DNA of 64,000 nucleotides from Cryptomeria japonica. Taxonomy: Eukaryota; Streptophyta; Pinopsida; Cupressales; Cupressaceae. The stretch is taken from NCBI RefSeq assembly GCF_030272615.1, contig NC_081407.1, forward strand, positions 263,610,574 through 263,674,573, read 5' to 3'. Both the position numbers and the translations under genes were made by a program. The notes beneath the pieces were generated by a model. That model was not told where the DNA came from and searched no databases. It was given only the letters and a program-made list of their open reading frames with translations. Below, piece by piece: positions 11,080 through 21,237 of this stretch (positions are counted from its first letter, which is position 1; each line of letters begins with the position of its first letter).

Positions 11080-12460
11080 CTATGATCTTGGATCATGATG
11101 CAGCTTTACATACCTAGGAATGATCTTAACTGATTCCTCTTGCTTTTCCTCTTCATCCTCATCTTCATCAGCATCTACTAGTGTAGGAGCACTGTTACTT
11201 GTACTTGGTTGTTTTGCAACCGGTTCCCAGAAGGTTACATCCAGTTCATCTATCGCTCGCTCGCTGCTAGTTTCCTCAGGTTTCTCAAAGGTTTCATCAA
11301 CTATAACATTGATACTTTCAACAATTCTCTGAGTCCTATTGTTAAAACACTTGAGAGCTTTTCTCTTGGTGGAATACCCTAGGAATATTCCCTCATCACA
11401 TTTTGCATCAAACTTTCTCTGGTATTCACTTCTCTCGATATAACACTTGCTACCAAACACTCTAAAGTAGCTTACTACTAGAGTCTTACCAGTCCAATAC
11501 TCATAAGGAGTTTTATCCTTATCTTTCTTGATGAGTACCTAGTTCATAGTGTAGACTGTAGTGCTCACCGCTTCTCTCCAAAAAGTGTGAGCAACCTTCC
11601 CTTGAATCAACATCGTTTTGGCTAGTTCAACTACATTCTAGTTGTTCCTTTCTACTAGACCATTCTGTTGTGGAGCCCGGGGGGTAGACAGTTGCCTCTT
11701 GATGCCATTCTCTTCACAGTACTTATTGAACTCACTAGAAGTGAACTCACCTCCTTGGTCGATTCTAAGGCATTTGATCCTCTTACCGCTTTCCTTTTCA
11801 ACTAGTGCTTTGAAGGCTTTGAACTTTCCAAAAGCTTCAGACTTGTCTTTCAAGAATGTGACCCACATCATTTTTGAGCAATCATCAGTAAGAATCATAA
11901 AGTAGCTATCTCCCTGAACACTCCTAGTTTTCATAGGACCACACAAATCAGTATGCACAAGATCAAGTAAATTATCTACTATGAAAGATTTACCTTTGAA
12001 GGTTGAGGAAGACATTTTCCCTAGTTGACATTCTCTACACAAAGGATTCTTTGGTTTGTTCAACACAAGCAATCCTCTAACTGCCTTGATCTTACTAGCC
12101 TTCACAATATTATCAAAATTTACATGGCAGAGTCTCCTATGCCATATCTAACTGTCATCAAACTTAGCCATTAGACATTGACTGATATTTGTATTTAACT
12201 GAAATAAGTTACCTTTGGTCTCCATACCAGTGGCCATCAGTTCACCACTCTTTCCTTTTATTTTACACACTCCATCTTTGAATTCTAGAGTGAGTCCTTT
12301 ATCATTTAGCTAGGCAACACTCAAAAGGTTATTCCTAAGACCTTCTAACCAATACACATTATCAGCATTGCTTTTTCCATTTAGAGAGATGGACCCTTTT
12401 CCTTTTACCATACATGGTGCATCATTACCAAATCGGACTACACCTCCATCATACTCTTCC
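11080..12460 (-). pseudogene. copia integrase (GAG-pre-integrase plus DDE core)
   Basis: The pre-integrase zinc-binding part reads IWHRRLCHVNFDNI near 12150 and CRECQLGK near 12030. The DDE core shows HTDLCGP (first Asp), RIDQGGEF (second Asp) and PQQNGLVERNN (Glu), so the catalytic triad is preserved. It is followed by SKCYIERSEYQRKFDAKCDE and an acidic linker (DADEDEDEEE). An in-frame stop lies after ERNN at about 11638 and others occur near 12310 and 12165. The frame differs from gag, implying a frameshift near 12450. Confidence 0.88.
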
Positions 12461-13558
12461 AAAGACATAAAATTTTTTCTCGTCACCAGTCATATGGTGA
12501 GAACATCCACTATCAATAATCCACTCATTACAATTATCAAAGAGGGAGACAAGAGCCTTCTTGTCTGACACATCTTCCTTAACAACTACCAATACTATGT
12601 CTTCACTTTCTTCATCTTCTGATTCATCATTAGTGACACCTTCATCGACTGCAACAAGACAGTTTCTCCTATTTCCTCCTTTGAACTTTTTAAACTTCTC
12701 TGATTTGTCCTTATTATCACTATTGGGACAGTTGATAGCAATGTGCCCTATCCTATTGTAAGAAAAACATTTCAAAGGGAGCTTACCTCGGTATTTTCCA
12801 GTTCCCTTAGGAAGTCTCTTGGCTAGAAGAGCTTCAAATTCCATCAGGATCTCCTCATCATCCATATCCCTGCTTTGTCTAGGCTCACAACTGGTACCAA
12901 CTTCTTTTCCCTTTTTAGATAGTGCAACAGATGCTCTAAAGGCTGATTCAGTCTTCTGAACACTACAATCATAATTGTTTAGCTCATATACGGTCAACTT
13001 AGCAATAATGGAGTCAAGGGATACCTTTGTCTTGTCAATAGATCTCAACTCCTGAATAGTTGCAACCCTTATTGCATAGACCGGTAGTAAGGATCTCAAA
13101 ACTTTTCTAACAATGGTGGAATCATCCATTGTACCTCCTGCACTCTTGGTGTCTCCAACAACAATTTTAATCCTTATCCCATATTGTTGAATGGTCTCTC
13201 CTTCAACCATCTGCATGTCTTCAAATTTTACTCTAGGGCTTTCTTCCTTAGCTTGCTTCACATGCTCATCACCGCCATAGATAGACTCAAGAGTATCCCA
13301 TACATCTTTGGGATTGTCTTTGTCTTGAACATCTATAAACTCAATATCAGATAGACTGCTGATAAGAGCTTCCATGACTTTCCCATTCTCCTGGATTTCT
13401 CTTCTTTGATCATCAATGAGAGTACTGGTAGGGACAACATAAGTATTCTCAACATAGTTCCAGTGTTGAGAACCCATGCTTTTAATGTAGATCTTCATTC
13501 TATCCTTCCATATCTTAAAGTTATCTTTGTTGAACTTATGACCTTCCCTCTTCATCAT
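12449..13558 (-). pseudogene. copia gag with zinc knuckle and aspartic protease
   Basis: This 369-codon frame begins MMKREGHKFNKDNF, close after the primer site. The UBN2/gag region spans roughly residues 15-215. The zinc knuckle near residue 265 reads C-F-S-Y-x4-H-x4-C, with Tyr replacing the second Cys. The protease motif WIIDSGCSHHMTGD is near residue 350. The frame then shifts and stops, and homologous sequence continues in another frame into integrase. Start chosen as the first Met after the primer site, and it fits family length. Confidence 0.88.
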
Positions 13559-13615
13559 TAGAATAGGATCTTTTCCTCAAGCGATTAAGCTTATAGCACA
13601 GAGGACTTGGAGGAT

Positions 13616-13627
13616 GCTCTGATACCA
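13616..13627 (-). promoter_or_regulatory. primer-binding site (tRNA-iMet type) of the copia element
   Basis: The plus strand GCTCTGATACCA reads TGGTATCAGAGC on the element strand, two bases downstream of the 5' LTR end. Confidence 0.9.
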
Positions 13628-13629
13628 AT

Positions 13630-15118
13630 TGATGAATAATGATGAACAGTAAATACCCAATAGGTACTGAGAGGGGGGGGGGTGAATCAGTACACACAAA
13701 AACTTCTTAAACAACTTAAACTGCAAAGACTGCACTAACTGGCAAACAGTATCACCGATCTAAATCAAGGCACTACTGGTAACACAGTATGACTGTAAAA
13801 GATATAAACCGGTAACATCTAGATCTTCTCAAAACCTAATATCTCAACTCAAATTCACTCATATGCTTAAGCAGGTAATGCATCAGAAATATAATGACCA
13901 TTGGATCAACATGCTTTTATCACTTAACAAAAAATACTAAAACATCACATGAAAAAGCATCACACATAACACACTGATTTTTCACATGGAAATCCAACTG
14001 GGAAAAACCATGGTGGGGATGAATACCCACAAGTTGTTCTTGAACTCTTCTGAAGTCCGCTCTGTTAGGAGCCTAGTCTGGTTAAAGACTTTACAACAGG
14101 TTCTACTAGGAACCGATCCTACTAGGGATCACCCGGTTAAGGGATGGCTAAATACTCGGTTAGAGGTTAAAACCCTGTTAAAGGTTACCTTGTCAGGGGA
14201 TTTAAAGAACTCAATGATTTTGAGTCACCCTGTTAAAGGATTTACAAAATCCCTATTAAAGCTACCCGGTAAAGGGATTTTCCATTTTCTGAAATGGTTA
14301 GAAGTCAATAGGTAATACATTGATCTGATAACACCACTTAATGCCAAGGAGATCTGCTTTAGTTCCTTTACATCTGCAATCATACTCTGTAGATCTCTAC
14401 TCATTGCTTTGGTTTGGCAAGAATCACTTCACACACATTCATTTGCCAACAACTTCAAATGAGAATCATCATTGACCTTAGAGACAACAATTAGGTTGGT
14501 GACCAAAACCTAAAACCCTAAGCATCTAGGTTAATAATACAGTCGGTCCAATCCTGACCATTTAATCACATTACATAGGGTAAAACAATCTTGAACAAAT
14601 CTCAAGAAGTTCTCCATCATTCATTCTTCACCACTTCTGGAAGTTGATAACCCATCACATGCTCTCCACCATTTACTAAGATTTTGCACATTCCCAAGGT
14701 AGATATAATCAATCTTCTTCATGCAAGATCCTCAAGAAAATCCTTCACGCACACAAGGCTGATGTGGCAACACGATCTGATCTTCATTTCAATGCTAACT
14801 CATCATAGGATGTCATCGGTCGAATCACACAGACTTGGAATGCATCAACCGGAAACCTTGAAGACGAGACTATCAACTGGTAGTCATATCAAATGAAACC
14901 CCGATACAAACTTTGCATATACCAGTTCACATTCCAACATATCGGTTCACCTTTTCGCATATACCGGTTCACATCATCATACTAGTTCACTTCATACCAT
15001 CATACCAGTTCTCTTGCCAATTTGCTTTCTTCAATATACCAGTTCATACCTCAGCATATTGACATCAATGACAACATACAATCCCATCATGTCATCAAAC
15101 TCTGCATACATGCCAACA
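13630..15118 (-). repeat. 5' LTR of the copia element (about 1.49 kb)
   Basis: On the element strand it begins TGTTGGCATG and ends ATTCATCA next to the primer site. It contains a G-run followed by TGAATCAGTAC at about 13673-13694, and many 'ccggttaa/ccctgttaaagg' motifs around 14090-14280, which explains the 109-codon open frame there. Only its first ~220 bp are matched in the 3' LTR remnant. Confidence 0.85.
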
Positions 15119-15119
15119 G

Positions 15120-16138
15120 TCGTCAACTCCCTCCACAATGGCAAAGCTTCGGGGCCTAATGGGCTCCCAGTTGAGTTCTACAAAGCCAACCTTAACTGGA
15201 TTTGCTCTAATCTTCTTGATATATATAATGAGGCTTTGGGTAAGGGTTCCCTTGACAATATTATCAATAAGGGCATTATTAAACTCATACCCAAGGATGG
15301 TGACAAGGTGCTTGTTAAGAACTAGAGACCCATTACCCTTCTCAATGTGTCCTATAAGATCCTGGCTAAAATGTTGGTCGTCCAACTGGAAAAGATCCTA
15401 ACCAAGTTCATCTGCCCCACCCAAACTAGCTTCATTAAAGGTAGGTATATTCTGGAAAATCTCATCACAAGTTGGGAGGCCATGGAATGGTCTAAAGTTT
15501 CTGGTCAAGATACTGCTATGTTTCTCCTTGACTTTGAGAAAGCCTATGATAGGGTGGAATGGGACTTTATTATTATGATGCTTGAAGCCTTTGGCTTTCC
15601 TAGTGAATTCTATACTTATGTCAAGGTCCTCCTTCAAGATGCCTTTGCTCAGATTGATGTTAATGGCTCCCTCTCCTCTTCCATTATGCTCTCTCGGTCC
15701 ATTAGACATGGCTGCCCCTTGGCCCCTGCTCTCTTTGTTATTGCCTCTGACGCTTTATCCTACCTCCTTAGGGATAACTCCCTCTCCCCAAAGGTTAATG
15801 GGATTAAACTCCCTGATGATAATGAATTGATGAATATTCAGTTTGTTGATGACACGACTCTTTTTCTTGAGCTCACCAAGCAAAACATGGATAACCTTAG
15901 CCTTAAAATCCAATGCTTTGGGTCAATTTTTGGAGCTCAGATCTCCCAGACCGAGTCTACCTTCCTTAGCTGGATGGATCACCCCCTTGACTGGTTTGGA
16001 CACCTTGGTAACCAATGGGTTTGGTCCTAACAAAATCATTAGATACCTTGGAGTTCCCTTCTCGGTGTCTCCTTCCCTCAAAGATATGTGGCTCTGGGTT
16101 AAGGAGAAAATTGATAAGAAACTTAATAAATAGAACAA
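15120..16138 (+). pseudogene. LINE-A ORF2, reverse transcriptase domain
   Basis: RVT_1-type RT for target-primed reverse transcription. Visible blocks: NSLHNGKASGPNGLPVEFYK, IKLIPKDGD, a stop, RPITLLNVSYKILAK, QTSFIKGRYILENL, LLDFEKAYDRVEWDF (catalytic Asp), SRSIRHGCPLAPALF and IQFVDDTTLF (the catalytic pair, FVDD instead of the usual FADD). A frameshift near 16000 moves the sequence to the frame reading KIIRYLGVPFSVSPSLKDMW. A stop at about 15322 and another at about 16132 add to the damage. Confidence 0.88.
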
Positions 16139-17601
16139 TAGATTCCTCTCCCTAGCTGGCAGGGTTCAAGTGGGCCAAAAAATCCTCTCCTCCTATAATA
16201 TCTACTACTCCTCTGCTTGGATGTTTAGCAACTATCAAATCCTTGAAATTCAAAAGGTTGTTAGACAGTTCCTTTCGTTTGATGGCAAAGGTAATAATAA
16301 ATTACACGCTATTAACTGAAAGTGGTGCCATATTGAGAAATCTCTTGGTGGCCTTGGATTAAAAGATCTTAGGATCCAAGGTATTGCCCTTGCAGCTAAA
16401 TGGATCTTCCATTCTCTTGAAGGTCAGGAACCTTGGAAGGTTTTAATCAGACACAATATCCAGAGGGTTGTCCCTAAGAATGCTAAGTCTTGGAAGGGTT
16501 TACCCCTCACCGACCTTGTGGCCGATGGTTTTCTCGTTTATGTCCAGGGCACTTGTGTGTTCAAGTCTAGCTGGAAAGCCTGCAAACATGTTAGGGGGTT
16601 TTTGGTCAACACTAGTGTCAACAATGGTGACCTGATTCATGGTGAGAGATCCTTATGGTGGAACCTCTTTCACACTGGCAAATCCTTGGCCCTTACTAAG
16701 GGATGCTCGGCTAGAGCCTGAGCCAGCAAAGGGATCAAATATCTTATTGACATTTTGGAACATGATACTCTTATTACGTGGGAAGATCTCAACTCAAAAT
16801 TTAACTTCCCCCCCCCTCCCCACTCAAAAAAGAACCTACAACATGATTAAGCATGCTTGTATTGATTTCGGTCTTCCTAAAGACTGTACTGATGCTGATT
16901 CTCATAGATTTATGTCTTTTAAATGGGCTGATGGTACTCTTTTGGCTAAAATCAAGGCTCGTAACATTTACTCTGTCTTAACTTATGAGGCTTCCATCAT
17001 TAATCATGTTAACATTTTATGGTATTTTGACATGCATGTTATCAAGTGCTTTAAATGGCTTATGATACTTAATAGACTTCCTCTCCAGAGGAATAATGAT
17101 AATAATGATTTATGCTCTATTTGTAAACTTCCTGAGACTTGCAGGCATATTTTCTTTGATTGCTCCATTGCTAAGGGAATTTTGTTAATGTTTGGCTTTT
17201 CTATCCTTGATCTTGTGAATATTATGGAAATTATTTATGGGCACATTAAAGGATTGAAAAATGATGCTAATATCTTTTGGTTTACTTTATCTGCCAATAT
17301 TCTTTGGTATATCTGGAAAATTAGGAATGTTGATAGGTTTGAAGGCCAAGCTAGGGCCCTTACTGAGTCCTTCCGAAGACTCACATTCTTCAAAATTGTC
17401 GTGCAGGTTGCCTCTACTATGAACGTTGAGAGGCACAAGCTCTTGAGGTTCCTCAAGGATGGTCACACCACCATGTTCATCAATGAGATGAAGGATGGTT
17501 ATGAGTGGAGGCGCAACGAGGACAACCTATCCTCCTTTGAGGAGGCTCTCAAGAAGCTAAACAACGAAATTAAAGATAACAGGGAGCCCTCCTACGCCTA
17601 A
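16139..17601 (+). pseudogene. LINE-A ORF2, C-terminal region with zf-RVT-like motif
   Basis: After the RT, the sequence reads SLAGRVQVGQKILSSYNIYY, WCHIEKSLGGLGLKDLR and ALAAKWIFHSLEG, typical of the post-RT part of plant L1 ORF2. After a frameshift the 16639-17601 frame contains CFKWLMILNRLPL and CSICKLPETCRHIFFDC, the Cys/His cluster of the zf-RVT domain. The frame ends at 17601. No RNase H domain follows, unlike LINE-B at 37384-41176. Confidence 0.8.
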
Positions 17602-17870
17602 GTTGAGATGTTGGCACAGATTCAGAGTCAGAAGACCATTGTTTGGATGGAAGGACCTTAGGGATGGGCGGCATGGGTTGAACCCCATGACGACATCCTC
17701 TCTTGATGTTTTTTGTTGACTTCTCATGATGCAGTTAGTTTTTTGTACTCTTTTGTGCGGATTACGCACCCTGTTGTTACTTGGGTTTTTGTTGTCTTGT
17801 GGCGGTGACAGCTATGTTCTGGCCTCCTTGTTCTGGATTCTCTCGATTTTTAATATAAAAAATAAAAATT
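17602..17870 (+). other. LINE-A 3' UTR and A-rich tail
   Basis: T- and G-rich non-coding sequence ending in TTTTTAATATAAAAAATAAAAATT, compatible with a degenerate poly-A/TAAA tail of an L1 element. The boundary is approximate. Confidence 0.55.
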
Positions 17871-18070
17871 AATACATATTTCTTTAAAAATGTTATAAAA
17901 TAATATATCTACAATAAATTAGAGTATTATATTATATTTTCTTAAAATTTTATCCTTTATTAATAATGTAATTTGTTTTTTATTAAGTAAAATGAGTTTT
18001 TGAAAGACCCCATTAAAAAAATGACAGTATCCAAAGGATGTAAAATGGCTGCAGCAAAGCTGTCAGAATA

Positions 18071-18176
18071 AACAGCAAAACAGAGTAACAAATAACAAAA
18101 TCAAAATAATAATAATAAAATTAAACAGCAAAACAGAGTAACAAATAACAAAATCAAAATAATAATAATAAAATTA
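18071..18176. repeat. 53-bp direct tandem duplication
   Basis: Two adjacent, essentially identical 53-bp copies start AACAGCAAAACAGAG at 18071 and 18124 and end in an (AAT)n tract. The near identity suggests a recent slippage event. It lies ~0.9 kb upstream of the CFL1-like gene. The rest of 17871-18868 is AT-rich with no gene. Confidence 0.9.
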
Positions 18177-18868
18177 AACAATGCCAGACCCAGCTCTAAT
18201 CAATCACACACCTTTGAGAAGACCTTTCTTCAACCATATAAAATCAAACTGGCTAATGTAATAATTGTTTCAACCCTAATTTTAGAACATAAAATTAAAA
18301 AAGTACAGTCCACAGACCATTCAATTTCAGGTCCATTTGAAATCCAATTCGCATCTAAAATTGAAAAACTTTCCACAGATCATCAAATTATATGCCCGTT
18401 TGCAACGCAGATTGCACCTACCATTTTTCAGACAGGGATTTTGGTCAACAATTCTGAAAACCCAGAAAAATTCAAACGTACAGTTCAGATGTCCCAATTA
18501 AAAATTTTAAAATACAAATTCCTTAAAGTCAACTACATTGGTGGAAAAACGATTAGCTTATATCTCTCAAAATAAATACCAAACTAAATAACTACTGTAT
18601 TAAGAAAAAAACTATGTGCCCACCTGGATTCTCCCATCAAATGAGGACAAAACAACATATGTTTCATTTTAAATGTGTTAAAGCAAGAAGCCCAGAAAGT
18701 TATTAAGCCAAAGTTTGACCTAATCCATCTTCTTCCCTGGCCTCTAAATCTAATGCCATGTTTGTCAGCACATAATAACTGCAATACTTATCTTGTCCAT
18801 ATCTTCAGCTTCTTTCTTGTGTATCACCTAATACAGAGTTTAAATCACTAATCCTCTATCTTTGTAGG

Positions 18869-19002
18869 CTTATAAGCATACCCTCATCACAGACATCATT
18901 CATTCATTCAGACGTATAAGAATACCCTCACCACAGGTATCATTCATTCATTCAGACTTATAAGCATACCCTCATCACAGGTATCATTCATTCACTCAGG
19001 TT
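18869..19002. repeat. three tandem copies of a 44-bp repeat in the CFL1-like 5' flank
   Basis: Copies start with TATAAG at 18871, 18915 and 18959 and read 'tataagcataccctcatcacaggtatcattcattcattcagact' with a few substitutions. The array ends about 20 bp before the start codon of the downstream gene. It therefore forms its proximal promoter or 5' UTR. Confidence 0.9.
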
Positions 19003-19022
19003 TTTGAAGTATTTGAAGAAAA

Positions 19023-19690
19023 ATGGCTGTTGAGAGATTTGAGAAGAAGCCCAATTCATGGGGTGATGATGAGAAGAAAGCAGTAGAGCTTATGCTTGGA
19101 CATATCAATAACCAGAAAAAACAACCCACTTTTGATCTGGTTGGAAGGAGCACAAAAAGTTCACCATCTTCTCCATCTTCATCAATAGAATTTGATCTCC
19201 TGGAATTGGGTCAAGAGCAGTTTCTTCCTTCTGGGTGGGAGAAGTGCTTAGACTTGAAGGTCAATTCCCCAAATTCTTTTCAGTCATAAGTTTTAGGTGA
19301 TAATACATTAAAATTTCATATCCACTGTACTCTTCTTCTTGTGTTCTTAAATCTGTGAATGTTTATGTGACTACTGTTATGCAGACTGGAGAAGTGTATT
19401 ACATGAATTCAGATGGACTAAGCTCTAAAGACTCTTCAATTCAGAACATATCAAAATTCACCTCTATTGATGAAGAAGAAAAGGTAGACCTGAAATTGGA
19501 GTTATCTACCTCAAATTTTCTCAAACCAAGCAGGAAAAACACTGATGATAATATTCCTGAAGAAGTTGACTGCACCATGAGGCTTGTTGGGTGTCCCACA
19601 TGTTTGATGTATTTCATGGTACCTAGCCTAGATCTCAAATGTCCAAGGTGCAAAGGTTCATTCCTGCTAGATTTTCATGAGGGAGATTAG
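19023..19690 (+). CDS. CFL1-like WW-domain protein, two exons (19023-19259, 19385-19690)
   Basis: Predicted 180-residue protein joined from two phase-0 exons. The donor is AAG|GTCAAT at 19259/19260 and the acceptor TTATGCAG|ACT at 19384/19385. The junction rebuilds a WW-like motif at residues 68-91: LPSGWEKCLDLK + TGEVYYMNS. The C-terminus (about residues 153-177) has GCPTCLMYFMVP..LKCPRCKG, two CxxC pairs, as in Arabidopsis and rice CURLY FLAG LEAF1 relatives, which act in cuticle and epidermal development with class IV HD-Zip factors. The second Trp of a canonical WW domain is absent. The middle is Ser/acidic-rich and probably disordered. The reading frame is intact, and an AATAAA lies ~10 bp after the stop. 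Family assignment is from memory of motifs; function is inferred. Confidence 0.75.
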
Positions 19691-19860
19691 TCTTCTCAAT
19701 AAATCATTACAGAGAAATAGAATTTGTATTTATTTTCAGAGGAACATGGTCAAATTCAATCTATTATATCAATTTCTTGAGTTCTTTTATCTGTTTCTGT
19801 ATCAAATTTTGTAGAAATTTTTTATATCAATATTTCAGATTTTATTCAATGATCCATCAT

Positions 19861-19928
19861 CAAAATAAAAAGAACCACAAGAAGAATTTGAAATCAAAAT
19901 AAAAAGAACCACAAGAAGAATTTGAACT
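19861..19928. repeat. 34-bp perfect-looking tandem duplication
   Basis: CAAAATAAAAAGAACCACAA with the following GAAGAATTTGAA occurs at 19861 and again at 19895. It lies in the 3' flank of the CFL1-like gene. Confidence 0.9.
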
Positions 19929-20456
19929 CAATTTTAATTCAAATGAGTTCTAATTTTGGTTTGAACAAACTCTGAGTTTGATGTACAGTTGAATTGAATA
20001 TTCATTAAAAAGATACGTACGTGTGAAATGGTGGGTGGTAAGTTTGAAAGGTTGGCCATTTTGGAACTCAAAGTCAACAAACATTATTAACAGCATAGTT
20101 ATAAATTATCACAGTCTTCAAGGAGTTTTAATTACATGTTAGTTGGTAATTGGTGCTATTTCAGATATATCCGCATTTATTTCTTTGTGAGAGATCATGA
20201 TCACAAGCAAGAATTATGGGTTTATCATTAGTTAAAGTTTTGCAGTTCTTAAACTCTGTTGAATGAACTGTCCATTGAGCTACACACACTCCCCGAGAAG
20301 CCCCTAATGAAAACATAACTCCTTTTTTTGGTAAATGGAAATTTTTAATAGTTTATATATTATTTAAGAGAAAATGTATAAAATCTATAAAGTTTACAAT
20401 TACAATTAAAGGTTGTTGGGTAATCACATGATGCATCAAAATAGATATAAGATAAT

Positions 20457-20910
20457 TAAAATAAAATAATCATGTCATTTTTGTAGGCCCACATGATCAG
20501 ATTAAGAAAATCTTTCTAGCTAGTAACCACTCATAATATAAGAAGGGTTTGGTAGGAGATAGTTATACAACCTCTAAATCATTTGGAGAATTCTAAACAA
20601 TAAGAAAAGCAAGCATACCTTGGCTAGAAGGTAGAGGCACAACAGCCACCTCAAAATCACCTTTTGTGGAACTAACAACTTAAATAAAATAAAAATGTCA
20701 TTGGTACGCACACCTAGTCATATTAAGAAAAGGTGGAGCAAGATCATTCCAACTAATAACCACCCATACTAGAGGGTTTGTCAAGAGAATGATATGCATC
20801 CTCTCAATCATCTAGAGAATCCTAGACAATAGGAAAAACTAACATACCCTAGCTAGAAGCTAGAGGTAAAACAACAACCTCATTATCACCTTATGTGGAA
20901 TTAATAGCTT
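20457..20910. repeat. imperfect tandem duplication, period about 221 bp
   Basis: The landmark ATTAAGAAAA occurs at 20501 and 20722. In both copies it is followed by 'ctagctagtaaccactcat / caactaataaccacccat', 'agggttt', 'cctct.aatcat.t.gagaat' and 'aacaatagga.aa.c.aacatacc'. The copies are about 75-80% similar by eye. No coding potential was recognised. Confidence 0.75.
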
Positions 20911-21237
20911 ATGCCAATAGGGAAGGATTATAATGCCTCTATTGAGAAGGTGACAAGAAATTACTCTAGCTATATGATTGACTCTAACCCCTAGGTTAGC
21001 AAGTAGCATACAAAATATGATGGGAAACCAAGAAAAAAACTACTCATGGTAAATCATGTACTTCCTCAATGGTTGAGAAGTCCATAGAGATGTTATTTCT
21101 AATGCCATTTTTTTTGCCTATCCCTAGACCTAATAGTATGCAAGTAATGCAACTACTAGTAGATAGCTAAGTGAAGGACAAAAGTTTCCTTAGAGAAAGT
21201 CTTCAAACACACTCCAATAGATTCAATAAGGATCCTA

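Larger units (their letters stand above)
9044..15118 (-). mobile_element. Ty1/copia retrotransposon inserted in LINE-A
   Basis: On the minus strand the order is 5' LTR (15118-13630), iMet primer site (13627-13616), gag with zinc knuckle, protease, integrase, RT, RNase H, purine tract (9240-9228) and a truncated 3' LTR (9227-9044). Integrase before RT is diagnostic of Ty1/copia. Multiple stops and at least two frameshifts inactivate it. The 3' LTR keeps only ~184 bp next to the purine tract, so a large terminal deletion occurred at the left junction. No 5-bp target duplication can be recognised; instead about 24 bp of LINE sequence is present on both sides. Confidence 0.92.
6532..17870 (+). 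mobile_element. LINE-A, L1-type non-LTR retrotransposon, 5'-truncated and split by a copia insertion
   Basis: The order is ORF1 remnant with zinc knuckle, apurinic-type endonuclease, RT, then a zf-RVT-like C-terminal region, as in plant L1 elements. It is interrupted from about 9018 to 15118 by a minus-strand copia element; LINE coding sequence resumes at 15120 with the expected residues (NSLHNGKASGPNG). Several stops and frameshifts make it inactive. The 3' end is placed near 17870, where an A-rich, TAAA-like tail follows the 3' UTR. The 5' end is uncertain because ORF1 lacks its N-terminal domain. Confidence 0.85.
19691..21232. other. intergenic, no gene; contains two tandem duplications
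   Basis: AT-rich flank downstream of the CFL1-like gene. It includes a 34-bp duplication at 19861-19928 and a ~221-bp duplication at about 20457-20910, but no coherent coding frame, terminal repeats or RNA gene. Confidence 0.6.

Noticed and set aside
13986-14315. 109-codon frame in the copia LTR
   Set aside because: It is built from 'ccggttaaagg' type LTR repeats and has no domain; it is on the opposite strand to the element.
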